A DNA stretch of 64,000 nucleotides from Streptomyces marinisediminis (GTDB lineage: Bacteria; Actinomycetota; Actinomycetes; Streptomycetales; Streptomycetaceae): assembly GCF_026262575.1 (NCBI RefSeq), contig NZ_JAPKFL010000008.1:1-64000 (forward strand), read 5' to 3'. Each line of letters begins with the position of its first letter. The stretch's first letter is position 1. The notes below the pieces were generated by a model. The model did no database searches. It saw only the letters and a program-made list of their open reading frames with translations, and was not told the origin of the DNA. A program made the position numbers and the translations under genes. Positions 48,885-63,563 of this stretch are shown here, piece by piece.

Positions 48885-50876
48885 CTACGTTCCATCATCG
48901 TCGATGATCTCGCCCGTGGCGGTGTTGACCGCCGGGACGCCGCGGGGCCGCGCGGCCAGGGCGGCGGCGACCGTCTCGGCGGTCTTGCGGCCTATGCCGG
49001 GCACCTCGCAGATCTCCTCCACGGTGGCCGACCGCAGCCGCCTGACCGAGCCGAAGTGCTTCACCAGCGCCTGCTTTCGGGCCTCGCCGAGCCCCGGCAC
49101 GGCGTCCAGCGGTCCCGTCCTCAGCGCGCGCGAGCGCTTGCCGCGCTGGTAGCGGATGGCGAACCGGTGGGCCTCGTCCCGCACCCGCTGGAGCAGGTAC
49201 AGGCCCTCGCTGCTGCGCGGCAGCACCACCGGGTCGTGCTCGCCGGGCACCCACACCTCCTCCAGCCGCTTGGCCAGGCCGCAGACGGCCACGTCGTCGA
49301 CGCCGAGCTCGTCGAGCGCGGCGCGGGCCGCGGCCACCTGCGGTCGGCCGCCGTCGACCACCACCAACTGCGGCGGGTAGGCGAAGCGCCTGGGCCTGCC
49401 CTCGGCGGTGCGCGGGCCGGTCTCCGCGGGGTCGTCCTCGCCGTCCTCCTCGGGCACCGTCCACTCCCCCGTCTCCCGGCGTTCGGCCAGGTAGCGGCGG
49501 AACCGGCGGCCGACGACCTCGCGCATGGCGCGCACGTCGTCCTGGCCGGCGAAGGACCGGATCTGGAAGCGCCGGTACTCGCTCTTGCGGGCGAGGCCGT
49601 CCTCGAAGACGACCATGGACGCCACGACGTCCTCGCCCTGGAGGTGGGAGACGTCGAAGCACTCGATGCGCAGCGGGACGCTGTCCAGCTCCAGCGCCTC
49701 GGCGATCTCCTCCAGGGCGCGGGACCGGGTGGTCAGGTCGGAGGCGCGCTTGGTCTTGTGCAGGGCCAGGGCCTGCTGCGCGTTGCGCTCGACGGTCTCC
49801 ATCAGCGCCCGCTTGTCGCCGCGCTGCGGCACGCGCAGGCTGACCCGGGAGCCGCGGCGTTCGGTGAGCCACTGGCCGACCGGCTCGGCCGGGTCGGGCA
49901 GGGCGGGGACGAGCACCTCCTTGGGCACGGCGTCCCCGCGCTCCTCGCCGTAGAGCTGCTGGAGCGCGTGCTCGACCAGGTCGGCCCGGGTGACGGCCTC
50001 GACCTTGTCGGTGACCCAGCCGCGCTGCCCGCGCACCCGGCCCCCGCGCACGTGGAAGATCTGCACCGCCGCCTCCAGCTCGTCCTCGGCCAGCGCGACG
50101 AGGTCGGCGTCGGTGGCGTCGGTGAGGACGACGGCGTTCTTCTCCATGGCGCGCTTGAGCGCCCCGATGTCGTCCCGCAGCCGGGCGGCCCGCTCGTACT
50201 CCATCTCCTCGGCCGCCTCCGCCATCGCCTCCTCCAGCCGGCGCAGGTAGGCGCCGGTGCGCCCGGCCATGAAGTCGGCGAACTCCTCGGCCAGTTCGCG
50301 GTGCTCCGCGGCGCTGACCCGGCCGACGCAGGGCGCGGCGCACTTGTCGATGTAGCCCAGCAGGCAGGGGCGGCCGATCTGCGCCGAGCGCTTGAAGACG
50401 CCGGCCGAGCAGGTGCGCACCGGGAAGACCCGCAGCAGCAGGTCGACGGTCTCGCGGATCGCCCAGGCGTGGCTGTAGGGGCCGAAGTAGCGCACGCCCT
50501 TGCGCTTGGCGCCGCGCATGACCTGTACCCGGGGGTACTCCTCGTTCAGCGTCACGGCCAGGTACGGGTAGCTCTTGTCGTCGCGGTACTTGACGTTGAA
50601 CCGGGGGTCGAACTCCTTGATCCAGGTGTACTCGAGCTGGAGGGCCTCGACCTCGGTGCCGACGACCGTCCACTCCACGGAGGCCGCCGTCGTCACCATC
50701 GTGCGGGTGCGCGGGTGCAGCCCGGCCAGGTCCTGGAAGTAGGAGGCGAGGCGCTGCCGCAGGCTCTTGGCCTTGCCCACGTAGATCACCCGGCGGTGCT
50801 CGTCGCGGAAGCGGTAGACGCCGGGCGAGTCCGGGACCTGGCCGGGTTCGGGCCGGTAGCTGGACGGATCTGCCAT
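48885..50876 (-). CDS. uvrC: Excinuclease ABC subunit C
   Basis: 663 residues in the full family order: GIY-YIG nuclease ([19 protein letters not shown], residues 18-36), a cysteine-containing region ([28 protein letters not shown]), UVR motif ([14 protein letters not shown]), RNase H-like nuclease ([20 protein letters not shown]) and tandem HhH at the end ([12 protein letters not shown]). It cuts both sides of lesions bound by UvrAB. ATG 50876 chosen by family match; the frame runs on to 51026. Confidence 0.97.
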   Translation of the reverse strand: MADPSSYRPEPGQVPDSPGVYRFRDEHRRVIYVGKAKSLRQRLASYFQDLAGLHPRTRTMVTTAASVEWTVVGTEVEALQLEYTWIKEFDPRFNVKYRDDKSYPYLAVTLNEEYPRVQVMRGAKRKGVRYFGPYSHAWAIRETVDLLLRVFPVRTCSAGVFKRSAQIGRPCLLGYIDKCAAPCVGRVSAAEHRELAEEFADFMAGRTGAYLRRLEEAMAEAAEEMEYERAARLRDDIGALKRAMEKNAVVLTDATDADLVALAEDELEAAVQIFHVRGGRVRGQRGWVTDKVEAVTRADLVEHALQQLYGEERGDAVPKEVLVPALPDPAEPVGQWLTERRGSRVSLRVPQRGDKRALMETVERNAQQALALHKTKRASDLTTRSRALEEIAEALELDSVPLRIECFDVSHLQGEDVVASMVVFEDGLARKSEYRRFQIRSFAGQDDVRAMREVVGRRFRRYLAERRETGEWTVPEEDGEDDPAETGPRTAEGRPRRFAYPPQLVVVDGGRPQVAAARAALDELGVDDVAVCGLAKRLEEVWVPGEHDPVVLPRSSEGLYLLQRVRDEAHRFAIRYQRGKRSRALRTGPLDAVPGLGEARKQALVKHFGSVRRLRSATVEEICEVPGIGRKTAETVAAALAARPRGVPAVNTATGEIIDDDGT

Positions 50877-51005
50877 GTCGGACACCCTACGTGCGGGCGG
50901 GGACGGTCCGCGGTGACCGCCCCCGTCCGCCGCACCCCAGCCGCAGGGGGGGAAGTGAGCGCCGGGCCCCAGGCTGTGTCGGCTGCGGCTGATCGCGTGA
51001 CCTGA

Positions 51006-51042
51006 AAGGGCCCACGCGACCTGCACGGTCGCGTGGGCCCTT
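51006..51042 (-). terminator. Stem-loop, 16-bp perfect stem
   Basis: Arms 51006-51021 and 51027-51042, loop of five. On the minus strand it is followed by TTT. It stands 37 bases past the stop of the small orphan gene, and so insulates uvrC from it. Confidence 0.8.
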
Positions 51043-51079
51043 GTTCTGTGCGCGGAGACGGGCGCGCCCTGACTGACGA

Positions 51080-51379
51080 CTAGTAGCGGAGGTCCCGCTG
51101 CTCGGTGATCAGGCGGCCGGCGATGTGCAGGTTGCCTTCGGAGTCGAGCACGGCGATGATCTTCTTCGTCGAACCGTGATGGGTCGTGAAGTAGATCTTG
51201 TCCGCCTCCTGCGAGGTGGAGTAGTTCGAGTTCACGGACAGCTCGATGCTCACGGGAGAGCTGATGAGCACGTCCTTCTTGGGCGAGTTCGGGTAGACCT
51301 GGTTCTGCCGCAGCCGGATGCGGCCGTGGGTGTCTCCCTCGTCCCAGTCCGTCGCTACCCCGAGATCGATGTCAGCCAT
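51080..51379 (-). CDS. Small hypothetical protein
   Basis: 99 residues, start ATG 51379 with AAGGGGGAAG before it. No family recognised. The sequence is hydrophilic and beta-prone, with no helix-turn-helix, signal peptide or membrane segment; [15 protein letters not shown] and [20 protein letters not shown] look like beta strands of a sandwich or trimeric fibre-like fold (guess). Its GC content is near 60 percent against about 72 around it, and it is flanked by a strong terminator and a 200-bp gap, so it looks like a recent arrival between uvrC and the hydrolase gene. Confidence 0.75.
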   Translation of the reverse strand: MADIDLGVATDWDEGDTHGRIRLRQNQVYPNSPKKDVLISSPVSIELSVNSNYSTSQEADKIYFTTHHGSTKKIIAVLDSEGNLHIAGRLITEQRDLRY

Positions 51380-51581
51380 GCGACTTCCCCCTTTTGCTGG
51401 TATGTGGGCTCTCGGCGCAGGTACTGCGGGGCGCCTGCGCCGCAGCTAAACCTATGCGGACAACGCAGGTGTCGCCCCTGACGGTGCCTGCGTATGGCCG
51501 AATCTCGACCTCAGGTGTCTCGAATCAGCGTGCAGGCCACCCGAGGGCGCGGGTGCGGCCGGCGGAGCAGGATGCATGTGG
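51380..51581. other. Gap upstream of the small orphan gene
   Basis: 202 bp, also lower in GC than the surroundings. It should hold the orphan's promoter (minus strand) and the end of the hydrolase transcript. No gene or repeat seen. Confidence 0.5.
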
Positions 51582-52235
51582 CTACCAGCCTCGTGCGCGC
51601 CACTCCGGGAGATGGGGGCGCTCCGCCCCGAGGGTGGTGTCGTTACCGTGACCGGGGTAGACCCACGTCTCGTCGGGGAGGGCGCCGAACACCTTGGCTT
51701 CCAGGTCATCCATCAGGGAGTTGAACTCCTCCGGTTGTGTTGTCCGTCCAGGACCGCCGGGGAAGAGGCAGTCGCCGGTGAACAGGTGCGGGTGCCCGTG
51801 CGGGTCGTCGTAGACGAGCGCGACGGAGCCCGGGGTGTGCCCGACCAGGTGGCGGACGGTGAGCCGGCAGGCGCCGAAGGACACGGTGGCGCCGTCGTCC
51901 AGCGGCTCGTCGGTGGGCACCGGGATGCCGTCGGCGTCCTCCCGGCCCGCGTAGGTGCGCGCGCCGGTGGCGGTGACCACTTCCTCCAGGGCCTGCCAGT
52001 GGTCGCCGTGCCGGTGGGTGGTGACCACACCGGTGATCCCGTCGCCGCCGATCAGGTGCAGCAGCGTCTCGGGGTCGTTGGCCGCGTCGACGAGGAGCTG
52101 CTCCCCGGTCGTGCGGCAGCGCAGCAGGTAGGCGTTGTTGTCCATGGGGCCGACGGCGACCTTGGAGATCATCAGGTCGGCCAGTTCGTGCACGTCGGCG
52201 GGGCCGCCGACGGTGACCTTTCCGGTGTAGGGCAT
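51582..52235 (-). CDS. Metallo-beta-lactamase-fold hydrolase, glyoxalase II-like
   Basis: 217 residues with the zinc motif THRHGDHW (HxHxDH), GHTPGS, the bridging aspartate in [10 protein letters not shown] and YPGHG near the end. Probably hydrolyses thioesters; in a mycothiol organism a mycothiol conjugate is a fair guess. ATG 52235 has AAGGAG six bases upstream. It lies 38 bases after the isomerase-family gene, in one operon. Confidence 0.92.
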   Translation of the reverse strand: MPYTGKVTVGGPADVHELADLMISKVAVGPMDNNAYLLRCRTTGEQLLVDAANDPETLLHLIGGDGITGVVTTHRHGDHWQALEEVVTATGARTYAGREDADGIPVPTDEPLDDGATVSFGACRLTVRHLVGHTPGSVALVYDDPHGHPHLFTGDCLFPGGPGRTTQPEEFNSLMDDLEAKVFGALPDETWVYPGHGNDTTLGAERPHLPEWRARGW

Positions 52236-52273
52236 GTGCGCTCCTTGCGGCGGGTGGGGCGGGTGCGCGCGGT

Positions 52274-53104
52274 TCACAGCGGCGGCAGCAGCGGGAGCCG
52301 GCCGCCGTCGGTGGACAGTCCGGTGCCGGGGGTGCGCCCGGCGAGCCAGCCCGCCAGCGCGGCGGCGGACCCGGTGACGACGACGGGGCCGGTGGCGTCG
52401 CCCTCGCCGTCCGGGCCGCCGGGGTTCATCGGGCGCCCGGTGCGCCAGGTGCGGCCGGCGTCGTCGCGCAGCTCGGTGGCCGGGACCTCGGAGTTGCCGG
52501 TGAAGCGCTTGGCCAGGTAGGCGATGAGCCGGCCGGTGAACTCCGCGGGCAGCTCGTCCAGGGTGCGGCCCGCGTCGAGGTCGAGGTGGTGCAGCTCGAT
52601 CTCCACCTGGCGGCGGAAGGGGATGGCGGCGGCGCGGTCGCGCACGCCGTTGCGCAGCTCCACCTCGCGCTGCCACTCCTCGCCCCGGTAGCGCGCGAAG
52701 GCGCGGTCCAGCCGCTCGGCGGTCTCCCGGACGTCGTCGAGCTGCTCACCGAGCGGGCGGGCGGCGCCGCGCTCGATGTCGGCGTCGCGCGCCTCGGCGC
52801 TGGCGTACATGGGGCGGCCTTCGAGGACGTTCACCAGCGCGTCGGCGTTGCGCGCGAGGTGGGTGAGCACGTGCCCGCGGGACCAGCCGGGCAGGGCGGA
52901 CGGGGCGGTGACGGCCGCCTCCGGGGCCGCTCCGGCGGCGTCGGCGGGGGCAAGTTTCGCGACCGCCGCGAGCAGCGTGCCGGTGGACTCCCGCAGGACG
53001 GCGACGTCGTGCTCCGGCGCGGTGGCGCCGTTCGCTGGGGCGCCGTTCGCGGGGGTGCCGGGGGTGCCGGCGGTCTCGGGGGTCTCGGACGCGGAGGAAG
53101 TCAT
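52274..53104 (-). CDS. Maleylpyruvate isomerase-family (mycothiol-dependent, DinB-like) protein
   Basis: 276 residues: a disordered Ala/Pro/Gly N-terminus (to about 30), then the family hallmark [20 protein letters not shown] (about 71-90) and a metal-site region [10 protein letters not shown], and a C-terminal MDMPI_C-like domain. Such proteins use mycothiol in isomerisation or thiol transfer. Pairing with a glyoxalase II-like hydrolase suggests a thiol-based detoxification step (inference). No good ribosome binding site is visible. Confidence 0.9.
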   Translation of the reverse strand: MTSSASETPETAGTPGTPANGAPANGATAPEHDVAVLRESTGTLLAAVAKLAPADAAGAAPEAAVTAPSALPGWSRGHVLTHLARNADALVNVLEGRPMYASAEARDADIERGAARPLGEQLDDVRETAERLDRAFARYRGEEWQREVELRNGVRDRAAAIPFRRQVEIELHHLDLDAGRTLDELPAEFTGRLIAYLAKRFTGNSEVPATELRDDAGRTWRTGRPMNPGGPDGEGDATGPVVVTGSAAALAGWLAGRTPGTGLSTDGGRLPLLPPL

Positions 53105-53263
53105 GATCCAACGCTACGCCGAACCCGCCCCGGCCGGGGATGCCGGGACGCTCCGGCCCCGCGGGGCCGCCGGGTGCGCGCGGGAGCCGGGGCCCGCGCC
53201 CGCCACGTTCGGGTGATATCGGGCACGGGGGGCGCGGGACGGCGTCGAATCGAATGTGCGTGC

Positions 53264-53269
53264 TATAAG
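53264..53269 (+). promoter_or_regulatory. Possible -10 box (TATAAG) for uvrA
   Basis: The only TATAAT-like hexamer in the GC-rich stretch before uvrA, 106 bases from the GTG start. The -35 region is not convincing. Confidence 0.3.
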
Positions 53270-53374
53270 CTCGCGCGAGTGGCATCTCGACGACATTCCG
53301 GCGGCGGCCCCCATACCCTGGGAGGGGGGCCGCCTGCCCGTGCCCTCTCCCCGCAACGAAAGGTGCCGACCGGC

Positions 53375-56280
<2,906 letters not shown>

Positions 56281-56284
<4 letters not shown>

Positions 56285-56706
56285 GCGACCCGGCACGGAC
56301 GCGGCCCGACCGCCGGGCCGTGCTCCGGGGCGCCGCCGCGACGGTGGCCGGTGCGGCCGGGCTCGGCGCCGCAGGCTGCGCGGGCCCGGAGGAGCCGGCG
56401 CCCGCCCCGCCCGAGGAGCCGGTGACGCTGGGCCGCGCGGCCCGGGTTCCGGTGGGCGAGGCGCACGTCTTCCCCGACCACCACGTCGTCGTCGCGCAGC
56501 CGGAACCGGGCGCCTACCGCGCGTTCAGCGCGGTGTGCACCCACCGGCAGTGCCCGATGGCCTTCGTGGAGCGCCTGGAGGTCGTGTGCACCTGCCACGG
56601 TTCGCGCTTCGACGCGACGACGGGCGCGGTGCGCCAGGGCCCGGCCCGCGACCCCCTCCCGGAAGTCCCCGTCCGCGCCCAGGGCGACGACCTGGTGGCC
56701 GGCTAG
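56281..56706 (+). CDS. Tat-exported Rieske [2Fe-2S] lipoprotein
   Basis: 141 residues. Twin-arginine signal ([20 protein letters not shown]) ending in a lipobox-like GAAGC; then a Rieske domain with CTHRQC and CTCHGSRFD giving the two Cys and two His ligands. It overlaps uvrA as ATGA, an arrangement that is usual in Streptomyces. Partner and role unknown; a membrane-anchored electron carrier is likely. Confidence 0.93.
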
Positions 56707-57056
56707 CCGACGCCGCGGCGCTCGCGCGGCCCCGGGGCTGTCCGTCCGTGCGGTCCTCCGGGGCGTCCGACCGCCGCCCGCGCGGTACGTCGGGACGCCG
56801 CGGGCCCGGCCTCGGCCGGGCCCGCCGTCGGTGGCCGGGCCCGCGTCCCGCCCCGAGACGGCCGCGCGCACGCTCGTCCCCCTCCGTCCGCGTGCGGCTC
56901 CGCGGCTCCGCCCGCGGCCTGGCGGGTCACGTCCCATCCCGCGACGATGGGCACGGAGCCACTCGCCCTCAAGCCGCCCCACGGGGCGCGGAGATCACCC
57001 GGGCGCGCCGCACGCCGTGCACGCGGACGCGGGGACCGGCTGCCACCCTGTCCGGC
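56707..57056 (+). other. 350-bp gap with a terminator-like stem-loop
   Basis: A 12-bp inverted repeat (56800-56811 with 56814-56825) sits about 100 bases after the Rieske stop. Nothing else is recognised; the glycosidase promoter should lie in the last 150 bases. Confidence 0.55.
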
Positions 57057-59318
57057 GTGACAGCCCTACGCGGCCTCCTGCTCACCCTGGCCACCTCGCT
57101 CCTGCTGACGGCGACGGCCGCACCGGCCCGCCCCGCACCTCCGGCCCACCCGGCGCCGCCGGCCTCGGCGCCGGAGGCCGGGCCCGGGCCCCGGGCCCCC
57201 TCCGGCTCCAGCTCCGGCGACCGGCGCAGCCTGCCGGTCGCCCCCGGCGTCACGCTCACCTCCTGGGACGAACCCGACGCGGTGGCGCCGCTGCGAGCGG
57301 GCGCGCTCACCGTGGACCTCGCCGCGGGCGCCCGCGTGGACTACCTCGCCCCCGCCTCGGTGGCCGAGCGGCGCACCGTCAGCGAGCTGGCGGCGGCGCA
57401 CGCGCCCGGGGCCGGACGCCGTACCGTCGCGGCGCTCAACGGGGACTTCTTCGACCTGGGCGGCACCGGCGCCCCGCTCGGCCCCGGCCTGCGCGACGGC
57501 GTGCTGCGGCACTCCGGCAGCCGGGGCCACACCCGGGCCGTCGGCTTCGGCCCCAGGAGCGGCGGCCGCGTGCTCGACCTCCTCCTCGCGGGCACCGTCC
57601 ACCTGCCGCACGGCGCCGAGCTGCCGCTCGGCGGGTACGACGCGGCCGACGTGCCCGAGGACGGCATCGGCGCCTACACCCCCCGGTGGGGCACGGCGGA
57701 CCGGGCGCTGACCGTGGACGGTGCGCAGCGGACCGCGGAGGTGGCCGTGGCCGACGGCGCCGTGGTCTCCGTCCGTGCCGCACCCGGGCGCGGGGCGGTG
57801 CCGGAGGGCACCACCGTGCTGGTGGGACGCGGCGCGGGCGCCCGGGCGCTGGCCGCGCTCGCCCCCGGCGACCCGGTGCGGCTGACGTACGGGCCGCGCA
57901 CCGGGGACGGCGGGCCGCTGCCGCGCACGGCGGTCGGCGGGCGGGAACCGCTGGTGGTCGACGGCGCACCGCGGGACTGGACGGGGGCGCCGAACGACCG
58001 CGCCGCGCCCCGGACGGCGGTGGGCTTCTCGGCCGACGGCACGCGGCTGTTCGTGCTGACCGTGGACGGCCGCCAGGCGGCCTCCCGGGGCGTCACGCTG
58101 ACGCGGCTGGGTCGGATGCTGCACGGGCTGGGCGCCCACCACGCGCTGAACCTGGACGGCGGCGGCTCCTCGACCCTGCTGGCCGGGGCGCCGGGCGCCG
58201 CGGCGCCCGAGGTGGTCAACGACCCCTCCGACGGCGCCGAGCGGCCGGTGCCCAACGGGCTCGCCGTCACCGTGCCCCTGGGCAGCGGGCGCCCGGCGGG
58301 CTTCCACGTGCGTCCACTGGTGGAGCGCACCGGCGCGCGCCCCGAGCGGGTCTTCCCCGGGCTCACCCGCAGGCTCGCGGCGACCGCCCACGACGAGACG
58401 TACGGCCCGGCGCACGCCGTGCCCAGGTGGCGGGTGGACCGGCCCGACCGGGGCGCGGTGGACGCCGGGGGAACCGTGCGCGCCCTGCGTCCGGGGCCGC
58501 TCACGGTGACCGCGTGGGCGGGCCGGGCCCGCGGCGGCACGCGGCTGGAGGTGCTCACCGGGCTGGCCCGCCTCCGGGCGACGAGCGGGCGCGTCGGCCT
58601 GGCGGCGGCGGGCGACAGCGCCGCGTTCGGCCTCGTCGGCTCCGACGCGGGCGGCCGGGAGGCACCCGTGGAGCCGGGCGACGTCCGGCTCTCCTACGAC
58701 CGCGAGCTGTTCGACGTCACCGCCGACCCGGCGCGCGGCACGCTCACCGTGACGGCCCGCGCCGACGCGGGCTCCGGCCGGGTGACGGCCGAGGTGGCCG
58801 GGCGGCGCGCCGTGGTGGAGGTCGGCATCGGGCTGACGGACGTGCCGGTGGCCGACTTCTCGGACGCCGACCGCTGGGCGTTCTCGGCGGCGCGGGCCGA
58901 GGGCGCGCTGAGCGCGGACCCGGCGGGCCGGAAGGGACTCGGGCTGCGGCTGCGCTACGACTTCGGCCGCTCGACGCGGACCCGGGCCGCCTACGCGACG
59001 CCGCCCGCCCCGCTGCCGGTGCCCGGGCGGCCGCGGGCGTTCACGCTGTGGCTGCGCGGGGACGGGCACGGCGCGTGGCCCTCGCTGCGGGTGACCGACG
59101 CGGCCGGGGTGGGCCACGTGCTGCGCGGGCCGCACGTGACGTGGCACGGCTGGCGCCGGATCTCCTTCCCCGTCCCGGCCGGGCTCGCCCACCCGGTGAC
59201 CGTCGAGCGCCTGTACCTCGCCGAGACGCGGGCGACCGCGCGGTACGCGGGCGAGGTCGTCCTCGACGAGTTGACGGCCCGGGTGCCGCCGGAGCCCCGC
59301 GCCCCGCGGGTGGGCTGA
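57057..59318 (+). CDS. Secreted phosphodiester glycosidase (NAGPA-like) with Ig-like and C-terminal domains
   Basis: 753 residues. Signal peptide (TALRGLLLTLATSLLLTATAAPA), a Pro/Ala linker, then a phosphodiester glycosidase domain: LNGDFFDLGG (near 127) and HALNLDGGGSST (near 361), the hallmark of the family that cleaves sugar-phosphodiesters, including the human uncovering enzyme. Residues about 420-590 look like two bacterial Ig-like (BIG2-type) modules and 600-745 like a carbohydrate-binding jelly roll (FTLWLRGDG, WHGWRRISFPVP). Likely target is a cell-wall glycopolymer (inference). GTG 57057 has no clear ribosome binding site. Confidence 0.88.
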   Translation: MTALRGLLLTLATSLLLTATAAPARPAPPAHPAPPASAPEAGPGPRAPSGSSSGDRRSLPVAPGVTLTSWDEPDAVAPLRAGALTVDLAAGARVDYLAPASVAERRTVSELAAAHAPGAGRRTVAALNGDFFDLGGTGAPLGPGLRDGVLRHSGSRGHTRAVGFGPRSGGRVLDLLLAGTVHLPHGAELPLGGYDAADVPEDGIGAYTPRWGTADRALTVDGAQRTAEVAVADGAVVSVRAAPGRGAVPEGTTVLVGRGAGARALAALAPGDPVRLTYGPRTGDGGPLPRTAVGGREPLVVDGAPRDWTGAPNDRAAPRTAVGFSADGTRLFVLTVDGRQAASRGVTLTRLGRMLHGLGAHHALNLDGGGSSTLLAGAPGAAAPEVVNDPSDGAERPVPNGLAVTVPLGSGRPAGFHVRPLVERTGARPERVFPGLTRRLAATAHDETYGPAHAVPRWRVDRPDRGAVDAGGTVRALRPGPLTVTAWAGRARGGTRLEVLTGLARLRATSGRVGLAAAGDSAAFGLVGSDAGGREAPVEPGDVRLSYDRELFDVTADPARGTLTVTARADAGSGRVTAEVAGRRAVVEVGIGLTDVPVADFSDADRWAFSAARAEGALSADPAGRKGLGLRLRYDFGRSTRTRAAYATPPAPLPVPGRPRAFTLWLRGDGHGAWPSLRVTDAAGVGHVLRGPHVTWHGWRRISFPVPAGLAHPVTVERLYLAETRATARYAGEVVLDELTARVPPEPRAPRVG

Positions 59319-59325
59319 GGCTGTC

Positions 59326-59371
59326 GGTCGGTCCGGGGCCAGGGACGAGGTCGGTCCGGGGCCAGGGACGA
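59326..59371 (+). repeat. 23-bp tandem duplication
   Basis: Two identical 23-base copies (59326-59348 and 59349-59371) directly after the glycosidase stop, in the 229-bp convergent gap with terC. Confidence 0.9.
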
Positions 59372-59547
59372 CCCACGACAGCCCACTGCGATCATCGGGC
59401 ACCCCACCGAGGCAGGCCCCGGACCGGCCAACAGCGCCACCGGGGAGTCGAGGCGGGGGCCGGGCCGCGGGTGGGGTGGTGGCGGGGGCTGCGGGGTGCG
59501 GGGCGTCCCTCCGCCCCGGGGCCGGGGCGGAGGGGCGGCGCCGTGCG

Positions 59548-60540
59548 TCAGTTCACCGACGCGTCGTCGTCGGACGGGTTCCGCGCGGCCTCGGCCTTCT
59601 GCTTCCTCGTGGCCAGCAGGCTGGTCACGGTCGTGATGACGAGCACCCCGCAGATGACGGCCAGGGAGACCGGCGTGCTGATCACCGGGACGTGCACGCC
59701 GTACTCGTGCAGCGCGTGCAGCACCAGCTTGACGCCGATGAAGCCGAGGATGATCGACAGACCGTAGGACAGGTGGACGAGCTTCCGCAGCAGGCCGCCG
59801 ATCAGGAAGTAGAGCTGCCGCAGGCCCATCAGCGCGAAGGCGTTCGCGGTGAAGACGATGTACGGGTCCTGGGTCAGACCGAAGATCGCCGGGATGGAGT
59901 CCAGCGCGAACAGGACGTCGGTGGTGCCGATGGCGAGCATGACGATCAGCATCGGCGTCATCAGCCGCCGGCCGTTCTGGACGATCGTCATCCGGGTGCC
60001 GTGGTACTGGTCGGTCGAGGGGAAGCGGCGCTCGATCGCCTTCAGGAGACGGTTCTCCTCGTACGCCTCCTCTTCCTCCTCCGCCCGGGCCTCCTGGATC
60101 AGCTTCCACGCCGTCCAGACGAGGAAGGCGCCGAAGACGAAGAAGATCCAGGCGAACTGCGAGATGAGCGCGGCGCCCGCGGCGATGAAGCCCGCCCGGA
60201 GCACCAGGGCGATCAGCACGCCGATCATCAGCACGCGCTGCTGGTAGATCGCGGGGACGGCGAACTTCGCCATGATGAGGATGAAGACGAAGAGGTTGTC
60301 GACGCTCAGCGACTTCTCGGTGATGTACCCGGCGAAGAACTCACCGGACGCCTGGGCGTCGCCCCACCACAGCAGGCTGGCGCCGAAGGCGACGGCGAGC
60401 GCGACCCAGACGGCCGACCAGATGCCCGCCTCCTTGATGGACACCTCGTGCGGTTTGCGCCCGCCGATGAAGAAGTCGACGGCGATCAGGGCGCACAGAA
60501 CGACGACGGTCACGACCCAGGTGGTCAGGGTTACTTCCAT
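59548..60540 (-). CDS. TerC-family membrane protein, probable manganese exporter
   Basis: 330 residues with nine or so helices; conserved acidic spots FFIGGRKPHEV, LSVDNLFVFILIMAKF and ALDSIPAIFGLTQDP match the TerC/Alx family, which exports or handles Mn2+. An acidic loop (EARAEEEEEAYEEN) lies mid-protein. ATG 60540 after GGAGGAG. The leader looks like a manganese riboswitch, which supports metal homeostasis over tellurite resistance. Confidence 0.93.
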   Translation of the reverse strand: MEVTLTTWVVTVVVLCALIAVDFFIGGRKPHEVSIKEAGIWSAVWVALAVAFGASLLWWGDAQASGEFFAGYITEKSLSVDNLFVFILIMAKFAVPAIYQQRVLMIGVLIALVLRAGFIAAGAALISQFAWIFFVFGAFLVWTAWKLIQEARAEEEEEAYEENRLLKAIERRFPSTDQYHGTRMTIVQNGRRLMTPMLIVMLAIGTTDVLFALDSIPAIFGLTQDPYIVFTANAFALMGLRQLYFLIGGLLRKLVHLSYGLSIILGFIGVKLVLHALHEYGVHVPVISTPVSLAVICGVLVITTVTSLLATRKQKAEAARNPSDDDASVN

Positions 60541-60548
60541 GCAGCACT

Positions 60549-60675
60549 CCTCCGGCTGTCAGTGGCCGGAGGTCTCTTCCGTCCGGGCCGTCGCGGCCGC
60601 GGACCGATGCCCCGGGGCCGCAAAGGTTCGGCCCGTACTGACGGGAACATCGCGTGCGGGAGTACTCCCCTCCGT
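60549..60675 (-). promoter_or_regulatory. Probable yybP-ykoY (Mn2+) riboswitch with translational switch
   Basis: Read on the minus strand, the terC leader begins with GGGGAGTA (near 60663-60670), has a CCCGTCAGTACGG segment, and ends with GAAGAGACCTCC, matching conserved blocks of the manganese aptamer as I remember them. The last bases form an 8-bp hairpin (60565-60572 with 60549-60556) whose second arm contains most of the terC Shine-Dalgarno GGAGGAG. Hidden without metal, free with metal, is the expected logic. Confidence 0.6.
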
Positions 60676-61193
60676 GTCATGCAGCGTACGACACCTTCAA
60701 GAAAAGGCAAAGGCGGGTCCCGCCCGGCGCCCCGGGCACGCGACGGCGACCGGCCCCAGGGCACGCGACAGCGACCGGCCCCAGGGCACGCGACGGCGTC
60801 CGACCGGGCGACGGCGCCGGACCGCGGCGGGGCGCGCCCGTGGGCGGGCCACCGGGCGGACGCACCGCCCAGGCGCCGGGAGCGCGGTGCGGGACGGCGC
60901 CGGCGGACGCAGCCCGGCGCGCGACCCGTCCGGGGCGCCGGCCCGCGCGGGAGGGGTGCGCGCCGGCCCGCGCGGAGTGCCGCGGCCGGGCCGGGCGCGC
61001 GGGCCGGGGCCGCCCGCGGACGGGGGGCCGCCTGCGCGGGCGGAACGGCCGACGCGGGCGGAGCAGCCTGCGAGCACGCCGCGGCCCGGAAGCGCCGAGG
61101 GGCGGCCCGGGAGCACGGAGCCGCCCGCGAGCACGGGCGGCGGGCGCATCCCCGCCGCACCGCGCGGGGCCGCGCCCGTCCCGGCGGGCGCGG
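60676..61193. repeat. uvrB-terC gap with 25-bp tandem repeats
   Basis: A 25-base unit starting GGGCACGCGAC occurs at 60734-60758 and 60759-60783 (one mismatch) with a partial third copy at 60784-60798. The rest is GC-rich with no convincing gene. The terC promoter should be near 60680-60720, where the sequence is less GC-rich. Confidence 0.75.
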
Positions 61194-63356
<2,163 letters not shown>

Positions 63357-63387
63357 GACACCCACGGTACGGCGCGGCACCGACAAC

Positions 63388-63409
63388 GTTCAGCTCGTCG
63401 TCACCCGGC
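63388..63409 (+). promoter_or_regulatory. PHO-box-like direct repeats
   Basis: Adjacent 11-mers GTTCAGCTCGT (63388-63398) and CGTCACCCGGC (63399-63409) resemble the Streptomyces PhoP repeat GTTCACCCGGC, the second at 10 of 11 degenerate positions. They lie 155 bases before the glycerophosphodiesterase start and 32 before uvrB. Confidence 0.45.
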
Positions 63410-63563
63410 ACCCGTTTGGCGCCCACGTATGCGCAGCGTGCTGCGGGAATGCTCCTTGCGTGCGCGTCGCTGACGCGGTGCGACACCGCGCTGACGCACC
63501 GTCGAGAGCAGCGGGCGGGACGCGCACGACGCGCACCGCCGTCCCTGACGTGAGGAGCCCCCT

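Noticed and set aside
53245-53260. LexA/SOS box upstream of uvrA
   Set aside because: TCGAAT matches one half of the actinobacterial TCGAAC-N4-GTTCGA site, but the other half (TGTGCG) does not.
59548-60540. Tellurite-resistance annotation for the TerC protein
   Set aside because: No other ter genes are present, and the leader resembles a manganese riboswitch; metal export is the better reading.
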